Assembly (NCBI GenBank): GCA_015680685.1
Contig: MNCI01020791.1
Span: 192,824 to 256,823, forward strand
DNA: 64,000 nucleotides
Origin: Gnetum montanum
Taxonomy: Eukaryota; Streptophyta; Gnetopsida; Gnetales; Gnetaceae
Direction: 5' to 3'
Shown: positions 12,057-24,723 of the stretch, in pieces
How positions within the stretch are numbered: position 1 is the first letter of the stretch
Layout of the letters: each line of letters begins with the position of its first letter
Translations under genes and position numbers: made by a program
Notes under the pieces: generated by a model
Seen by the model: only the letters and a program-made list of their open reading frames with translations
Databases searched by the model: none
Told to the model about the DNA's origin: nothing

Positions 12057-13620
12057 CTACATCTAAAGTAAAGATGGTATGAAATAATGTTTGAAACCAA
12101 ATAATATTAGGATTTCTTAAAGTGTATGGTACCACGTCTAACGCTTAAGGAAGCTGACCAAGTTTTCCTAATAGCATTACCAATCTAACCCCAAAGATAT
12201 TACTTTGTTTTTCCTTAATCATGTATAAATGTTTGAAAGTAGCAACTCACTAACTAAACTAATCATGTCTATAATTATATATGGCATATGCTTTAGATGA
12301 TTCTAAATTAACATTTTTTATGATGTAGAGAGCTATCTATCTTATCTTACATTAAACTTGAATGTAGAATTTATGGTTGTCACACTGATGTTGTATGTTG
12401 CACCTCTTGTAGGCACTAAGATGAATAATGGATTTTTGATAAGAATAAAAAATGTTTCTGAAAGCACTGCAAAGGTAATCAATGAAAAATAATATTCTTG
12501 TTCCTATTGTTCTTTGAATTATTATTATTAAATGAAAATACCATCCTCTTCATTATGAGATACTATGAAATAAATCATTGTAGTCTTGAAGAAGTTACTC
12601 TACTTCAAGCCAAGATTCTTTGAATTGAAGGCAACATAGTTAAAAATAATATGATTAAAAATCATTTTAAATATAATTAAAAAATATTTTTCTAACAAAA
12701 TTTAATTTTTACTTGGTAAAATATAAATAAAAAATTAAATTCTTAGTTAGTAACACTTTATCAAATAAATTCCTTTAGAAAATTAAAAAAGTACTTTCTG
12801 GAAGGTTAATTAGATATAAATAGGTGGATTTGATTTTTTATTTTAAAAATTTTTAAGTCTCTTTCTATTCTTGTATGAGTGATCACCTCACTTGTTTAAC
12901 CTTAATTGCTTTTACAAAATTGATTTTTTAATTATGTACATATTTTAAAAAAATTTATCATCCTATCACATTTCATCTTATTTATATTATACTTCTTAAT
13001 ATGCCATTGCACTTCCTCTTATTTTTTAGTTAGTATTAGGAAAATTATTTCTTTAATAACATTGAGTTAGCTTTTAAAAATTTGAGTTGGTTTTAGAAAA
13101 TTTAAAAATAAATTATTTGAGAAAAATTATGATTTTTTATTCTTTGGTTGATGTATTAAATGTAACAACAAAGCTTTCTTTCTTTAATTCAATTCGGGTT
13201 TATTTCATTTGTCTAACCTCATGTGCTTAGATTATTTTTAATTATCAACTTTACTTTAGAAAGTTAATTATTTTACTAAAGTTCATGTTAAAAATTCTAA
13301 TACTTTATAATATATCTTAATTATTTTTAGAAACTCAAATCCTATTTATATCATCATACATTATCTTAGAAATTTTATTTCTTTATTCTAAATTTTTATT
13401 GCTTTTAGAAATCTACACATACTTTAGGAAATAAAGGCATTAGGTTGTTTATTTAGAAGCATAATTGGTTAAGATTGTTGGAATTGAGTTTTTTTTTTGA
13501 AAAATTTATTTATTTTAATGAGATTAATGAACTATGCAAGTTGTTCTTTTAAAAAAATTATTTTAAAGGGAGAGATACTTTTAGAAAATTTACTTCATTT
13601 TTAGAAAATTTAATTTTCCT
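12057..13620. other. AT-rich DNA, nothing recognised
   Basis: This is very AT-rich sequence with runs such as TTTTAGAAAATTTA. No ORF above about 60 codons, LTR end, RNA gene or transposon motif was found on either strand. Confidence 0.55.
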
Positions 13621-13970
13621 GGGTTGTTAGCATTGACATATTATATGTATGACATTAAAGCCTTAAAAAATTGAGTGGATCCCATGTGTTGAGTTGGTAG
13701 TGTTGACATATTATATGCATGATAGTAAAGCCTTAAGAAGTTGAGTGGGTTCCATTTGTTGAGTTGGTAGCATTGACATATTATATGTGTGACATTAAAA
13801 CCTTACAAATTTAAGTGGGTCCTATGTGTTGAGTTGGGTGCATTGGTATATTACATGCATGACATTGAAGCCTTAAGAAGCTGAGTGAGCCCTATGTACA
13901 AAGTTGGTAGTATTGACATATTATATGGATGACATTAAGACCTTAAGGAGTTAAGTGGGTTCCATGTAGA
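13621..13970. repeat. 70-bp tandem repeat, five copies
   Basis: Five units share the core TTGACATATTATATG at starts near 13633, 13703, 13773, 13843 and 13913, an exact 70 bp period. Each then has a GACATTAA-type block and AGTTG(G)(G)TAG. Divergence between units is modest. Confidence 0.9.
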
Positions 13971-14644
13971 ATGTAATGAAGAATGCATGGTAGAACTCCA
14001 CATTGACAAAATCGAGCATGATAGAATGAGATTGGTAGTTGGCCTCTTGGAAAAAAAAATTCATAAGAACCAAATGTTTTTAATCCAAATTTAAAAGCAT
14101 AATCTGATAGGAATTCATGGTTCATGGAAACCATGGGCTTTTTGTGGGATATACAAAACAAAAGAAAAATCTGAATATAGAAGCAAAAGTAAGAAAAAAT
14201 GACAAAGAATATAATCGACAAAAGATATGATTTGGTATTAATTTTAGGGACTACTTGCAATGGATGTCAAATTGTTAATGAAATGGACAACAATGGGTAG
14301 GGTGCCATTTGGAAATTAGGTAGGCAGTTCTTAGTCCACCAAGGGTAGAGATTGACATTGACATTAAGAGGTGTGACTGAATTGAATTGAAATGGATATT
14401 ATTATACACAAATGGATATGGTTATATATATCCTCTATATGATGTAAATAGCTTATGTTATGGTAGGTGCATTCTTATGGACATGCATATGAAAACTATG
14501 TAAGTATGATGCACATGCATGATGTGCTTGCCTATGAATTGCATAAAAAAGTAGACTATGATGGCATGTGAGTTGCACTCATGTAGGAAGTACTAAAATG
14601 CAAGAGCTGTGCAAGCTATAGCCTCTTGTAGTTAGTTGCATATG
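13971..14644. other. Unassigned DNA between two arrays
   Basis: A 105-codon open frame on the minus strand (13943-14260) encodes a hydrophobic, Phe-rich peptide with no recognisable motif and overlaps the repeat array. I treat it as chance. Confidence 0.5.
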
Positions 14645-16200
14645 AGTACAAGAGTCAATGGAAGCCTCTTTAGCTTTCGGAAGTTTTCAAATAAGTGGAA
14701 ATGTAGTCCAATGGAAGGTATTGCAAAATGACTACAATCCATAGCCATTCATAGTACATTGTAAATTCCACCAAAAGTTCCTGCCATGCCTTACTAGATG
14801 CAACTACAATAAGCATGCTACTTGCAATTGCTTGTAGTCCTTAAGAGAAGCAACTAGAATGAGTAGTAGCAACTGGAAGTTGTAGAATTTGAGCAACTTT
14901 AGGCTTTTGGAAGCTCAACATAGTGCTAGTGGTATGCTATTTGCATGCTCTCATACCATAAGGTGCAACAAGCTTGCTATCTACATTTTTTCATAGTTTG
15001 GTACAAGGGCCAATGGAAGCCTTGATACCTTCCAAAAGTTGTAAAATAGGTGGAAATTCAGACTAGTGAAAGCCTTATGCCCTTTTGGAAGATACTACAA
15101 ATGGACTATGTACCATAGTGGATCGTACTATGCTTTAAATTTCTTTGGAAAGATATGCCACATTTAGAAACTATTAAGTAAGGTGAACTCTAGGCTATAG
15201 AAAGCATGCTACCTTATTGAATGCCACTATGACTACCATGCTACTCACAATTGTCTATAGTCATTAAGAAAAGTCGCTAGAATAATTTGGAGCATCTAGA
15301 AGTTGCAAAATTGGAGCAACCTCAGGTTTTTAGAAGCTTGATGTAGTGCCAAGGGTATGTTAGTCACATGCCCCCACACACTGAAGTGCAATATGTTTAA
15401 AATTCATAGCTTTTCATAGCTTGGTACAAGGGCTAGTAGAAGCCTCAAGACCTTTCAAAAGTCATAAAATAGATGAAAATATAGATTAATAGAAGCCTTG
15501 CACCTTTTTTGAAGGTACTAAAAATGGAATTCATTCTATAGTGGGTTGCAATGTATTGTAAATTTTATGAGAAGGATTTGCCACATCTAAAAACTATCAA
15601 ATAAGATAATCTTTAGGTTACTAGAAGCCATTACCACTAGCATGTTACTCTTAGTCATGAGTAGTCCTTAAGTGAAGCCACCAAAATGAGTGGGAGCATC
15701 TAGAAGCCATGGAATTTGAGCAAATTTAGGATTCCAAAATATTAGTGTAGTGCTAAGGATATGCTAGTTGGATGCCCTTGCATTCTAAAATGCAAGTAGA
15801 CTACCATTCAAAATTCATCATAGTTTAGTACAAGGGCTAGCAAAAGCCTTGATAGCTTTCAAAAGTCAAAAATAGATGGGAATGTAGACCACATAAAGTC
15901 TTTCATCTTTCTAAAAGTCATTGCAAAACTATTGTGATGCATAGTCATTCGTAGGACATTATAAATCCCACCAGAAGAGTCTACCATGTTTCGAAGCCAT
16001 TAATTAAGGTAAAATTTAGGTTACTAGAAGTGGTCATAAATCCCAAAATTTATTGTAAGAGTAGTATGATTCACAGTGGATTTTAGCATGTGAAAATATT
16101 TTCTTGAAGAGTTTTCTCCATCTGGGAGCAATCAAATAGAAACAATTTTATGTTTTTGAAAGAGTTTTAGACTTCCAAAAGTCACTACATCTAAACTACA
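14645..16200. repeat. Degenerate satellite-like array, ~350-420 bp units
   Basis: Four units open with GTACAAG(A/G)G(C/T) followed by AGCCT, starting at 14645, 15001, 15424 and 15828 (spacings 356, 423 and 404 bp). Each unit then carries an AAATAG(G/A)TGGAAAT-like block, a repeated AGAAGC motif, CATGCTAC, and ACTAGAAT(G/A)A. The final unit decays before 16200. No coding capacity was found. Confidence 0.75.
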
Positions 16201-16903
16201 ATTTGTACTATATTGTAGTGTGGAGTGTTAAATTATGGAATGGTATGGCTTGTAGTGTTGGACACCTACTTTTAAAATGTAATGTATGTTTGATTGGATT
16301 GATGTTACCTTTACTAATTTGAAATTGACTACGAATGAGTGCTGAAAACATAGAAATCCTTTCATCAAGGTCATCTTGGTTGGGAAACAAACTAGTCACT
16401 CTATGATTGGAAAATGTCAAAGGCTTGATGTTGTGAAGAGGATAAGTATTAGAAAAAAAATATTATAAGTTGCAAGTGTAGATAAGTATGTAAGAATCTT
16501 GATATTCCATTTTACATCTTCTATTCCAAGTCATTTTTATTAGTATATGTATTTTCTATATTGTACTTTTCTAGTTTGAGTTTGTCACAATGTTAAATAT
16601 TTAATAGATGCATGGAAGAAGAGCGCATGTAGGTTTTTGGGAAATAGGATGACAATAAGAAATACAAGATCCACTTGTTTATCCTTTTTCAAAAAATGAA
16701 CTTCAATGATCCTATTTCTATGAAGATGACTTTGCTTGAATATACAAAGAAAGAGTGCATGATTTCATTGAAGGTGAATAGAGAAATGAGATGTTTCCCA
16801 ATGAATTTTTATATAGAATAAAAAAACAACAAATATGGAAAAAGAAATCTCAATCTCAATTGAACCAATACACCTGTAGCATATGATAGATTTTTTTGTC
16901 TTC
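16201..16903. other. Unassigned DNA before E2
   Basis: No gene was supported. A 70-codon minus-strand frame at 16208-16420 has no recognisable motif. Confidence 0.5.
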
Positions 16904-16908
16904 AATAG

Positions 16909-17744
16909 TGATGAGTGGCGAGGTACCCCTACACTCAACTATACGAATACGAGCGTTACATGCATGATCTGGTCAAACTCCGCAGACAGACTAGTTGTGG
17001 CATCTAGATAGTTAGCCTTAGGTCGGAGTTCACTATCTTCCCACCTAGACTAGTATTATCTTTGTCATGTATGGTTTAGTCCAGAGTGAGGCGTATGATG
17101 TGTTTCTAATCTAATGCTACTCCTAAAGGAAATGGAAGGTAATATTAACTAAGCTAAGGGAGAAAGGGTGAGAAGGAATCTAGCTAGCCTAAGTGTGATG
17201 AGCATCTATTCCTTGATTATCTGTACACATCTTGAACTTTGTGCATAACTATCACTAGGATTACCAAGTGCAGATCCTAGGTACGCTATTGGGTTGCCAA
17301 GTAGTCACACTTAAATGCTCGTAATCAAGTCATGCTCATTCAATGTTTAATAGGAGTTTAAGGGTGAGAGAGATTAATTAGGAAAACAGTAATAAGAAGT
17401 AAATAAATAATTAATCTAAGTGAATGCTGCAATGATGAAGTAATCTCGATCTTTATTGTTGGTCATATGCATGTCCAAGTACGTCACACTCAAATAAAGG
17501 ATGCTATATAATTACATTCACCACACTGTGGGCATACACTAGGAGGAAAAGGGTTGAGAGAAAAACAAGAACTAAAACTTAACACTTAAACTAAAATTGA
17601 TAAAAAGCTAATGATCTTCTAACTCATCTATCTACCTCTTATTTATAGATGAGGAGACAGAATATGATATTGCATATGCGATATCGTGGTTGGGCTGTGA
17701 TATCGTGTACACAATATTGTGGTCGCCCAAATGATGACTCATCA
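16909..17744 (-). repeat. E2 3' LTR
   Basis: 836 bp, TGATGA to TCATCA. It has a minus-strand TATA box (CTATAAATAAGAGG, 17635-17648) and palindromic motifs at 17665-17722. It retains about 150 bp around 17111-17230 that are absent from the other E2 LTR. Confidence 0.93.
17665..17722. promoter_or_regulatory. Palindromic motifs upstream of the E2 TATA box
   Basis: A near-perfect palindrome GATATTGCATATGCGATATC lies near 17666 (one pair broken by a C/T difference). A second copy, GATATCGTGTACACAATATT, follows at about 17698-17718. Confidence 0.75.
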
Positions 17745-17756
17745 TACCCCCACAAC
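17745..17756 (-). promoter_or_regulatory. E2 polypurine tract
   Basis: The minus strand reads TTGTGGGGGTA immediately before the 3' LTR, matching the E1 tract. Confidence 0.75.
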
Positions 17757-18002
17757 TGAATGAAAACTTGTCCTCGAGTTATAGTGATTACACAGTGGAT
17801 AGGTATGGGATTATTGGATGGTGAAAATGGGGTTATGTTGTAGTGTGGAATGAAAACAAAACAAATACACAACACAAAGAATGTGCTACAACTACAAAAT
17901 TTTGTGGAACTGATGTAGTTCTTGGTGGCATTGGCTCATCCCTTAGTGCTTTTCCTTTATCTTGTGCTCCAGGTTTTGAGACTTGATGGCATTAGAGTAT
18001 GT

Positions 18003-20670
18003 CCTAGAGCTTCTCCTCTTCGTTCCAAGGATCCTGTGCCATCCATACTAATTTTTTGATGTTTGACAGAGTCGGCACTTCCCACGGATAGGGTAGTTGC
18101 AGGAACATTTGATTGGCTTTGACATGCCAAGCTACGAATACCCATTGTTCCTCTTTGTAGGCTCTGGCTTTATCTTTGTATTCTTGAAAATTTGCAAGCC
18201 ATCGAGCCAAATCTACTACGACACCTTTTTTGCCTTGGTAGCTTGCCTTCACCACCTCAAGTTTAGAATTTACGATCTCTAATTTTTCCAATAACTTCTT
18301 ACATTCTACAAATTATGCTTCATATTTGACATAGGTGAAAACTACTTGTTGCTTAAGCTCTATTCTCAGGTGCCCTGCTGTTAACATGGAAAGGTTGGCA
18401 TACCACAGGTTTGCAACACCATGTATTTTGTCAGATCCTGAATTTTCAGGTCCCAGTTCTTAACTTTCACTTGGTGGGCAAGGGCATGTGTGTCCAATAT
18501 GGCCTGCCAGTCAGTGTGTTAAGCACTAATAGTATTGATGTGGGCCTTGGCCATATGGATCTCCTTCTCAAGGATTTTTCTGTACATCCCCACCTAATCT
18601 CAAAAGTTCTCCTTTAACTTTTCATGCCATTTAGCCTCATTTTGCCATGCACTTATTTCAATAGCGATCTTTTGACAGATCGTGCGTACCTCCTCCATTG
18701 AGAGGATTCGGTTCTCCCTGGCTAAACAACTTATGTCTTGGTTGACCTGGATGAATTGTTCTCGCAATTGACAAAAATGTTCTTTGAGAAAATTCTTTTG
18801 CTTTTCCATAGAGGTCAACCAAATGTTGTCGGCAACAAGCTATTTATTTTCCTCCTATAAGGTGTTAAGTGCTTTGAGATGCACATGATTTTGTGCCTGT
18901 GCTACAGAGGCATCCCAAAAAACCTTCTCTTTTTCTTTAGCCACCTTTTTATTCTGCATTAGTAGCTTGGTTAGTTGCTTAGTTCTAAAATTATCTATCT
19001 AGTCTGTGGGAACAAATTGCAAAGGGTCTCGTTGTGCTGCTTGTAGGGCCATGAGCTACTCTTGTAATTTCTGCACCTCTACTTCAACATTCTCGGCCCT
19101 CAGTTCTATTAATTCCAGCTTCCCCTTCATGGAAATTAGGTCTGACTAAATTACTGTAACATCCTAAGGGATGTCAAATAGGGACATCATTACTTGTCCT
19201 ATTTGTAGCAATAGATCAAGTGCATCCTCATGTTTTGCAGGAGTCATTGAGATTCTAGCTAAATTTTGAGCATCTTGTGCTCATGTGAGATCTTTCGGTG
19301 GCACAACAAATACATTGAATGATTCTTTGATGTGATCTGTGACCACTTCTATAGCTCCCGCAACATCCAGGTGTTGGATGACCACCATAGTGGCCCCTTT
19401 ACCAATTTCTAATTACACCTAGAAAGATGCCACATTTCCTGAGATCTGTTGTGACCAACTACTTTCCCCTCATCCTCTATGAATAGACACTTCACCCCTT
19501 GTGCGATCCAAAGAAATTGTGGGCCATATGGCATCATCAATGACATGGAAGAGATTTGCGTCATCATGACTTTCCCAACTAACCATCTTAGCGATGGCCC
19601 TAAGATGGCTCATTGATGGTCTATAGTCTTACTACGATGGTGGCTGATCCTAGCCTATGCTAGGCCCTGCTTCCTATTGTTGGCTAGGTCCTGTACTCGG
19701 AGGTTGGCTGGGTCCTACAAGTTGAGTTGCAATTGGTCTAGCCATCTGTTCTTCTTCTTCTTCTAGTCCTAGTGTCTCACCAGTAATTTTCCTTATGGCT
19801 AGTGGCTTTAAAAATTCTACATATGAAACATTTTTGGCTTTTCATAGGACATCGTTGGTGTACCCCCTAATACCAGCACGTTGGCAAAGCTTTCTAATAA
19901 GACAAGGAAAGGGCAATGCCATCTTCCCTATCTTCCATTCCTCGAACCACCTCAGGATCTTTGTTAAGTATAGATGAGGCAGGTTAGCATTAACCTTTTC
20001 CATTAGCACTACGCATCCTCTAGCCACATACATTGATATTCTTTTTAAGCCCTTTGTGTGGAAGAGGTGATAAGTTCCAATTTTTAAGTAGATCCTGCAT
20101 CGTCAACTCACCAAATGTCTTATCTCTACCATATGCCCTTTCCAACCAATCCCGTCACACATTGGGGTCTGAATGGGTGGATAACTGAGAAATCTTGGGC
20201 CCTAAATTTGAAAGGTTTAATACTTCCAAAATGTCCTACATGGAGAAATCGACTAACACACCACAATTGTTGACAGTGGTGCCTTGCTCCCTATTGTGCC
20301 AGAATTGGTACATCTTCCCTAGGTACCAGGCACTGCTTTCAGAGAGGATAGGCCATAAGAGAGATCCTTTGAGGTGATCCCTAATAGCCTTAGGAGTGAA
20401 CTTTGAAAATGATTCAAAGTTTAATTCCAAAATCACCAGAGTGAATGTGGACTTTTTGTGGATGGCCTAAACACAATCTTGGGGAAACGTGAGATGTTGT
20501 CCCTATTCAGGCGCTACAGTAGCTCCTCCTTTCATCTAACTAGACTGTATGGTAGGAGGATCTTCTTGATGAATACTAAATGATTGTTCCTCCTGGTTTG
20601 CATGTTTTCTGGTAGGGACTTTTCTTCCACCTTGAGTAGGACCTTCCTGTTGTCCATGTTTTGGGGCCAT
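18003..20670 (-). pseudogene. E2 extra ORF: long non-gag, non-pol protein, C-terminal coiled coil
   Basis: Starting at an ATG at 20670 (MAPKHGQQEG), about 890 codons can be followed to a stop at about 18003, interrupted by stops and by small frameshifts, one at an A-run near 20045. The first quarter holds a globular part with GRDKTFGELTMQDLL, KGLKRISMYVARG and LPFPCLIRKLCQRAG. The last block recalls the LPSLI-LCRRAG region of the putative plant transposon protein domain (PF20167); this is a resemblance by eye. The C-terminal half is rich in Glu, Lys, Gln and Leu with heptad-like runs (for example QLREQFIQVNQDIS, ARENRILSMEEVR), suggesting coiled coil. No protease, RT or integrase motif is present. 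It sits where pol should be. Function unknown. Confidence 0.7.
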
Positions 20671-21139
20671 CTGCAATCACATGGGGCCAAGCATTAGTAT
20701 GGTTGTTTTTGAAGTTAAGTTATACCTTACTACTTGCCTTAATTAATTAATTTATTTTGTCTTCATGTGATATTGCCTGAAAGATTGTAATAATGAGTCT
20801 GTTTTACTTAGGTGGTTTCCAATTTTAATTTTCGGGTGTACCTAAAGGATTAAATGATTTTTTGGCACATTTCATTCTTAATTTATAAATAATTATCCTT
20901 AATAATGTCCTTTGGGTGATGATAAATTCAAAAAAATTTAGGCACTATTCTGTAGGTGTGCCTCCCCCACGACTAAGTTGAACACTCTAGGTTCAAGTAG
21001 GCTCAGAAGAAATTGAAATTAGAGTACCAACAAGCGAGATATGGATACGAAAGCAAGGGTCACACAATCACAAATTGTAGAGAAAAATTTAAAAAACTGC
21101 CCCATGTGAATTGTGAAAAATGAAGTTAAGTGTTGTGGG
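20671..21139 (-). other. Leader between the E2 internal promoter-like block and the extra ORF
   Basis: About 470 bp of AT-rich, non-coding DNA. It would be the 5' untranslated leader if the extra ORF is transcribed from the block at 21140-21225; that is inferred. Confidence 0.35.
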
Positions 21140-21225
21140 GGGGTCACCTATTTCTAGGTGGATGCAACGCGATATCGCGTACAATACATTGCTTACGTGA
21201 TATTGCATATGCGATATCAAGACCC
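21140..21225 (-). promoter_or_regulatory. Internal promoter-like block resembling the E2 LTR U3
   Basis: On the minus strand two self-complementary motifs (GATATCGCATATGCAATATC-like and ACGCGATATCGCGT) are followed by CCTAGAAATAGG. This copies the LTR arrangement of palindromes then CTATAAATAAGAGG. It lies about 470 bp upstream of the extra ORF start, so that ORF may have had its own promoter. The TATA-like core is altered (TAGAAATA), so present activity is doubtful. Confidence 0.5.
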
Positions 21226-22641
21226 TAGTAATATGAGGCACAAAAAAAATACTGACTTTTGAAGGTTTTCTGGAATTAAAAATGGAAAACCAAGACACGT
21301 GGAAGGTATTAAAGGGTTCTAGGATAATTAGATGGTTTAGAAGGCATGAATAATGATTTGTGGGTTTTATCAATAAGGACCTTGGGTGGTAGAGAAAAAG
21401 GCTATGTGATGGTACATAGGAATGTTGATTCGGAGGGATATAAGGAAAGAAAATCATTGAAAATTATGGTAAGGGTAAGAAATGGTTGGTGTGAGCTATG
21501 TCATAAGTGAAGACTACAAAAGATCATATAAGTGGGTCCTCCCCAAAGCAGGTTCCAACCTATAATGCCCTTGTGTAACCACACTTAAAGTGTTTGTGGG
21601 CACTAGAAGGGTTAAATGTAATCCACACTAATTCCACAAAACACACACATGTAATTATCACTAGAATGAGGTAATAATTCTATGTTACACATGACATGAG
21701 CTACAATTACATGAATAGTTAGATGAGACAAACTATAGAAAGGGATTGTAGAGATTGGGACATGAGGTAACTGACCCAGGGCACAGTGAATCCTGCATGT
21801 AAAGCATGATTAACGTGTCATTTACCCATTGTTCCAAGATTAAGACCAAGTCCATTCCTCTAATCAGTGACATCACATTTTTTCATCCCATGCTGAGTAA
21901 CTATGAGAGTACCGTAACAACAAGGCGTATGATCACTTGGCGTTTTATTCAAGGGAGGAGTGATTTTTGTTTTGTAGAACTTTTTTTTTCGTTTTCTTTT
22001 CTTCTATCTCTCTTTTTTTGAATACTAAATCTAGAGAAGCTACCAACCTTCAAGCATGGATGCATGTCTTTCTAGTGGGACCCCCTAGAACAACATTGGA
22101 TTTTTGAGTGCCCTTTTGATTACTCTTACTCCTATTTTTCATTAGATCTATAAGGATCTTAGTACAACCATGTTGCATGATAACTTTCATAGATGTCACC
22201 AAAGAGAATCCACAAATCCCCTTGATGTCACATCCTAACCATTCCCTCTTGGTCCATCCTTCTTCATTATAGGTACCATGAACATAAAATTAGTTTTAAG
22301 TTTTAAAAATGTCAAGGATATCACTGTACCCTTGAACAAAACCTCTTATTTGTAGAATGGATGAGTGGGTGTAATGGGCTTACTGTCCACATAATTGATC
22401 ACTTGAGACTTGATAACATAGAACACACCTCAACCAACAATCCACATGAGTGTTTTATTTGTAGATGAGATCACTTACAAAAGCGTAAAAAGATAAAAGG
22501 ACAAAATGATAAAACAAGAAATTAAAAACTAAAAAACTGAAAAATAAAAAAGTTGTAAAATTAAAGAAAATAAAGAGTGGTTATTAATCTTGCTTGTTAC
22601 TAGAATGCGGGGTATCCCGCATAACTAAAAAATTAAGTATG
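21226..22641. other. Non-coding interior of E2
   Basis: No pol or gag similarity was found. A 122-codon minus-strand frame at 21089-21457 overlaps the promoter-like block and has no recognisable domain. Confidence 0.5.
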
Positions 22642-24551
22642 TCAAGGATTAATAAATGGAAGATGAGGGTTCTTGCATGTTGGAAATATTGGGACCTGGT
22701 CATACTTACCCCATCGGGGTTCACAAACCTGGTTATAGTAAACATAGTGGGGTAATTTGTAAAATGTGGTTTCTAGATAAAGGGTTGACCCACTATGATA
22801 ATTGAGACCGTTAGATGATATGCAAAGATCGGGTTGTCGCTCTCCATTCTTATGTTCATTGGGCCGTATGGTTGTTAGAGTGTTAATTGGTGGCCCTGAT
22901 GAAGTGACATGAGGCATTGGGTTCGAACATAAGGGTGCACCATAGTGTGGGACTTGTGCTAAGTTGGAGGATGTAGTGTCCTCAGAATTGTGTTGTCCCT
23001 TCCCAGAGTTATTTTTAAAGAAGGGACGCTTTCGATGTTGAGGAGGTTTCTCACTGTTGTCAGAAACAGTAGCACAAGTAACATTCGAAGGTTGTTGCAG
23101 TGGTGTAGACACCTTAGGAATAGTTGGTGGCAATGTATAAGGAGGGAAAGGATGAGAATGTTGAAAATGAGGAGAAGTGTAGGATGCACAAGGCAATGGT
23201 TGTGTTGAAGGCATGGGATGATAGTATTGAGGAGAATGGTACTGCGGTAAGATAGAATGTGTTGGACTAGTTGGGGCAACAAGATGTTGAATTAGATAAG
23301 CGTTTGGGCTCGGATGATATGAAGGGTGTCTCTAGCTTAGGGGTGGCCATGACTGGGATTGTTGCCACTGTGATCGAACATAGTATCTTTGTACGAACTC
23401 TGGATGTAACATGCTTTTCCAATCCTCATATAAATGTAACAAGATTGGGCATTGGCCCTTGGGATGATCGTATAGGAAAATTTTGCATTCATATGCATGA
23501 TTGGCAGTTGAGCCCTTATTTTCCTTATCCCTTCTTTCCGATTGTCTACTAATACTTTGTCCTACTGCTTGGGTTGTCAGAACTCTATCTCCAATGATAT
23601 CAATATATTCTCCATACTTTTTATACGTCAATTCCAACATCTTATTGATCTTTTCCTCAACTTCTTCTAATGATTATTATATTGGCAAAGATGGTTCTTA
23701 CACCTTGAGATTGGTTGGTTTTTCCTTTTTGTAATCATGGATCTTTGTTAAGTTGAGATTTTGGTCCCGTTGATGTTTTCAACACTCTCCCATCTAGTCA
23801 TTTCTCCTTCTTCTTTAGGTACTCACTTAATAAGCTCTTGGACTTGATGGGTTCATAGTTCATATAGTTGAGCTTGGGCATACATCCCTAAGATTTATCT
23901 TGTTGCATCATGAAGCCCATAAATGATATGGTACATTAGCCTTTCCTCAAAAAACCCATGGCCTGGACAGTTGTTTAACAGTGCATAATATCTTTCTAAG
24001 GCCATGTTCAAGGGTTCATGTTTTTCTTGTTTCCACTTTTGGATTTGTTTCCTCAAAGTTGACACTCTTGTGTAGGTTTGATATCTTTCATTAAAGGCTT
24101 CTACCATTGTTGGCCAACATTGTATTGAATTTTGTTTTAACAATCTATACCATACTTTTGCTTGGCTAATGAGTGTCATAGGAAAGAGCTTGAGTTTTTG
24201 CCAATTGTTATCAATGTTGTTTCATGTACAGGCATCGTAGAAGGCTTGTAAATGTTGTTGTGGATCTAAGTCATAGCCTCTTGAAACCTTAGGAAAGTTG
24301 TTTAAATCAAGCATGGGTAGATGACTCTCTTTATGATGCCTATGGGAGATTTGAACAAACTCTTGTATTTGCATTAGGCTTGTAGTGGCTAGTGGGGGTT
24401 CATCATCATCTCATAAGTTATGCTTCCATGTGTTGGGATGACGTTGCTTTCATTTATGTTTATAAGAAACCCCCACCTCGGATTGCGTACTCCAATCTTT
24501 ATTATCATATAGTTCATTAGAACCAATGAACTTCCTCACTAGGTGTGGCAT
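22642..24551 (-). pseudogene. gag: E2 gag
   Basis: Gag runs from the ATG at 24551 (MPHLVRKFIGSNELY) to a stop near 22642, about 630 codons with a handful of stops. Visible parts in order: a charged N-terminus; LPMLDLNNFPKVSRGYDLDP leading into the Retrotrans_gag core (QHLQAFYDACT, ISQAKVWYRLL, MVEAFNERYQTY, QIQKWKQEKHEPLNMALERY); a zinc-knuckle remnant CKIFLYDHPKGQC in which the second Cys has become Phe; and a Pro/His/Ser-rich tail. The E1 gag keeps CKICQYNHPKGC at the same place, which confirms the family link and the lost Cys. RNA binding by this copy would be impaired. Confidence 0.88.
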
Positions 24552-24701
24552 TATTATAGTCTTGTAAGAGAGGCATGGTTGTGAGATTGTGTGTGAATTT
24601 ATATGTGACTTTTTATAATTATTATTTTTGTCTCATAAAAGATATATCTTTAAGTCCTGTACAGTGATCTTGGATGATATAACTAATCTAGATAACTAGC
24701 A

Positions 24702-24722
24702 CAATCCCTGACAACGATGCCA
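24702..24722 (-). promoter_or_regulatory. E2 primer-binding site (tRNA-Asp type)
   Basis: The minus strand begins TGGCATCGTTGTCAGGGATT one base inside the 5' LTR. It differs from the tRNA-Asp complement TGGCGCCGTTGCCGGGGATC only by transitions (G-A and C-T). Confidence 0.88.
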
Positions 24723-24723
24723 A

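Noticed and set aside
9890-16200. Regularly spaced repeats considered as a CRISPR array
   Set aside because: Units are 70 to 500 bp, diverged, and have no short repeat-spacer alternation; the genome is eukaryotic.
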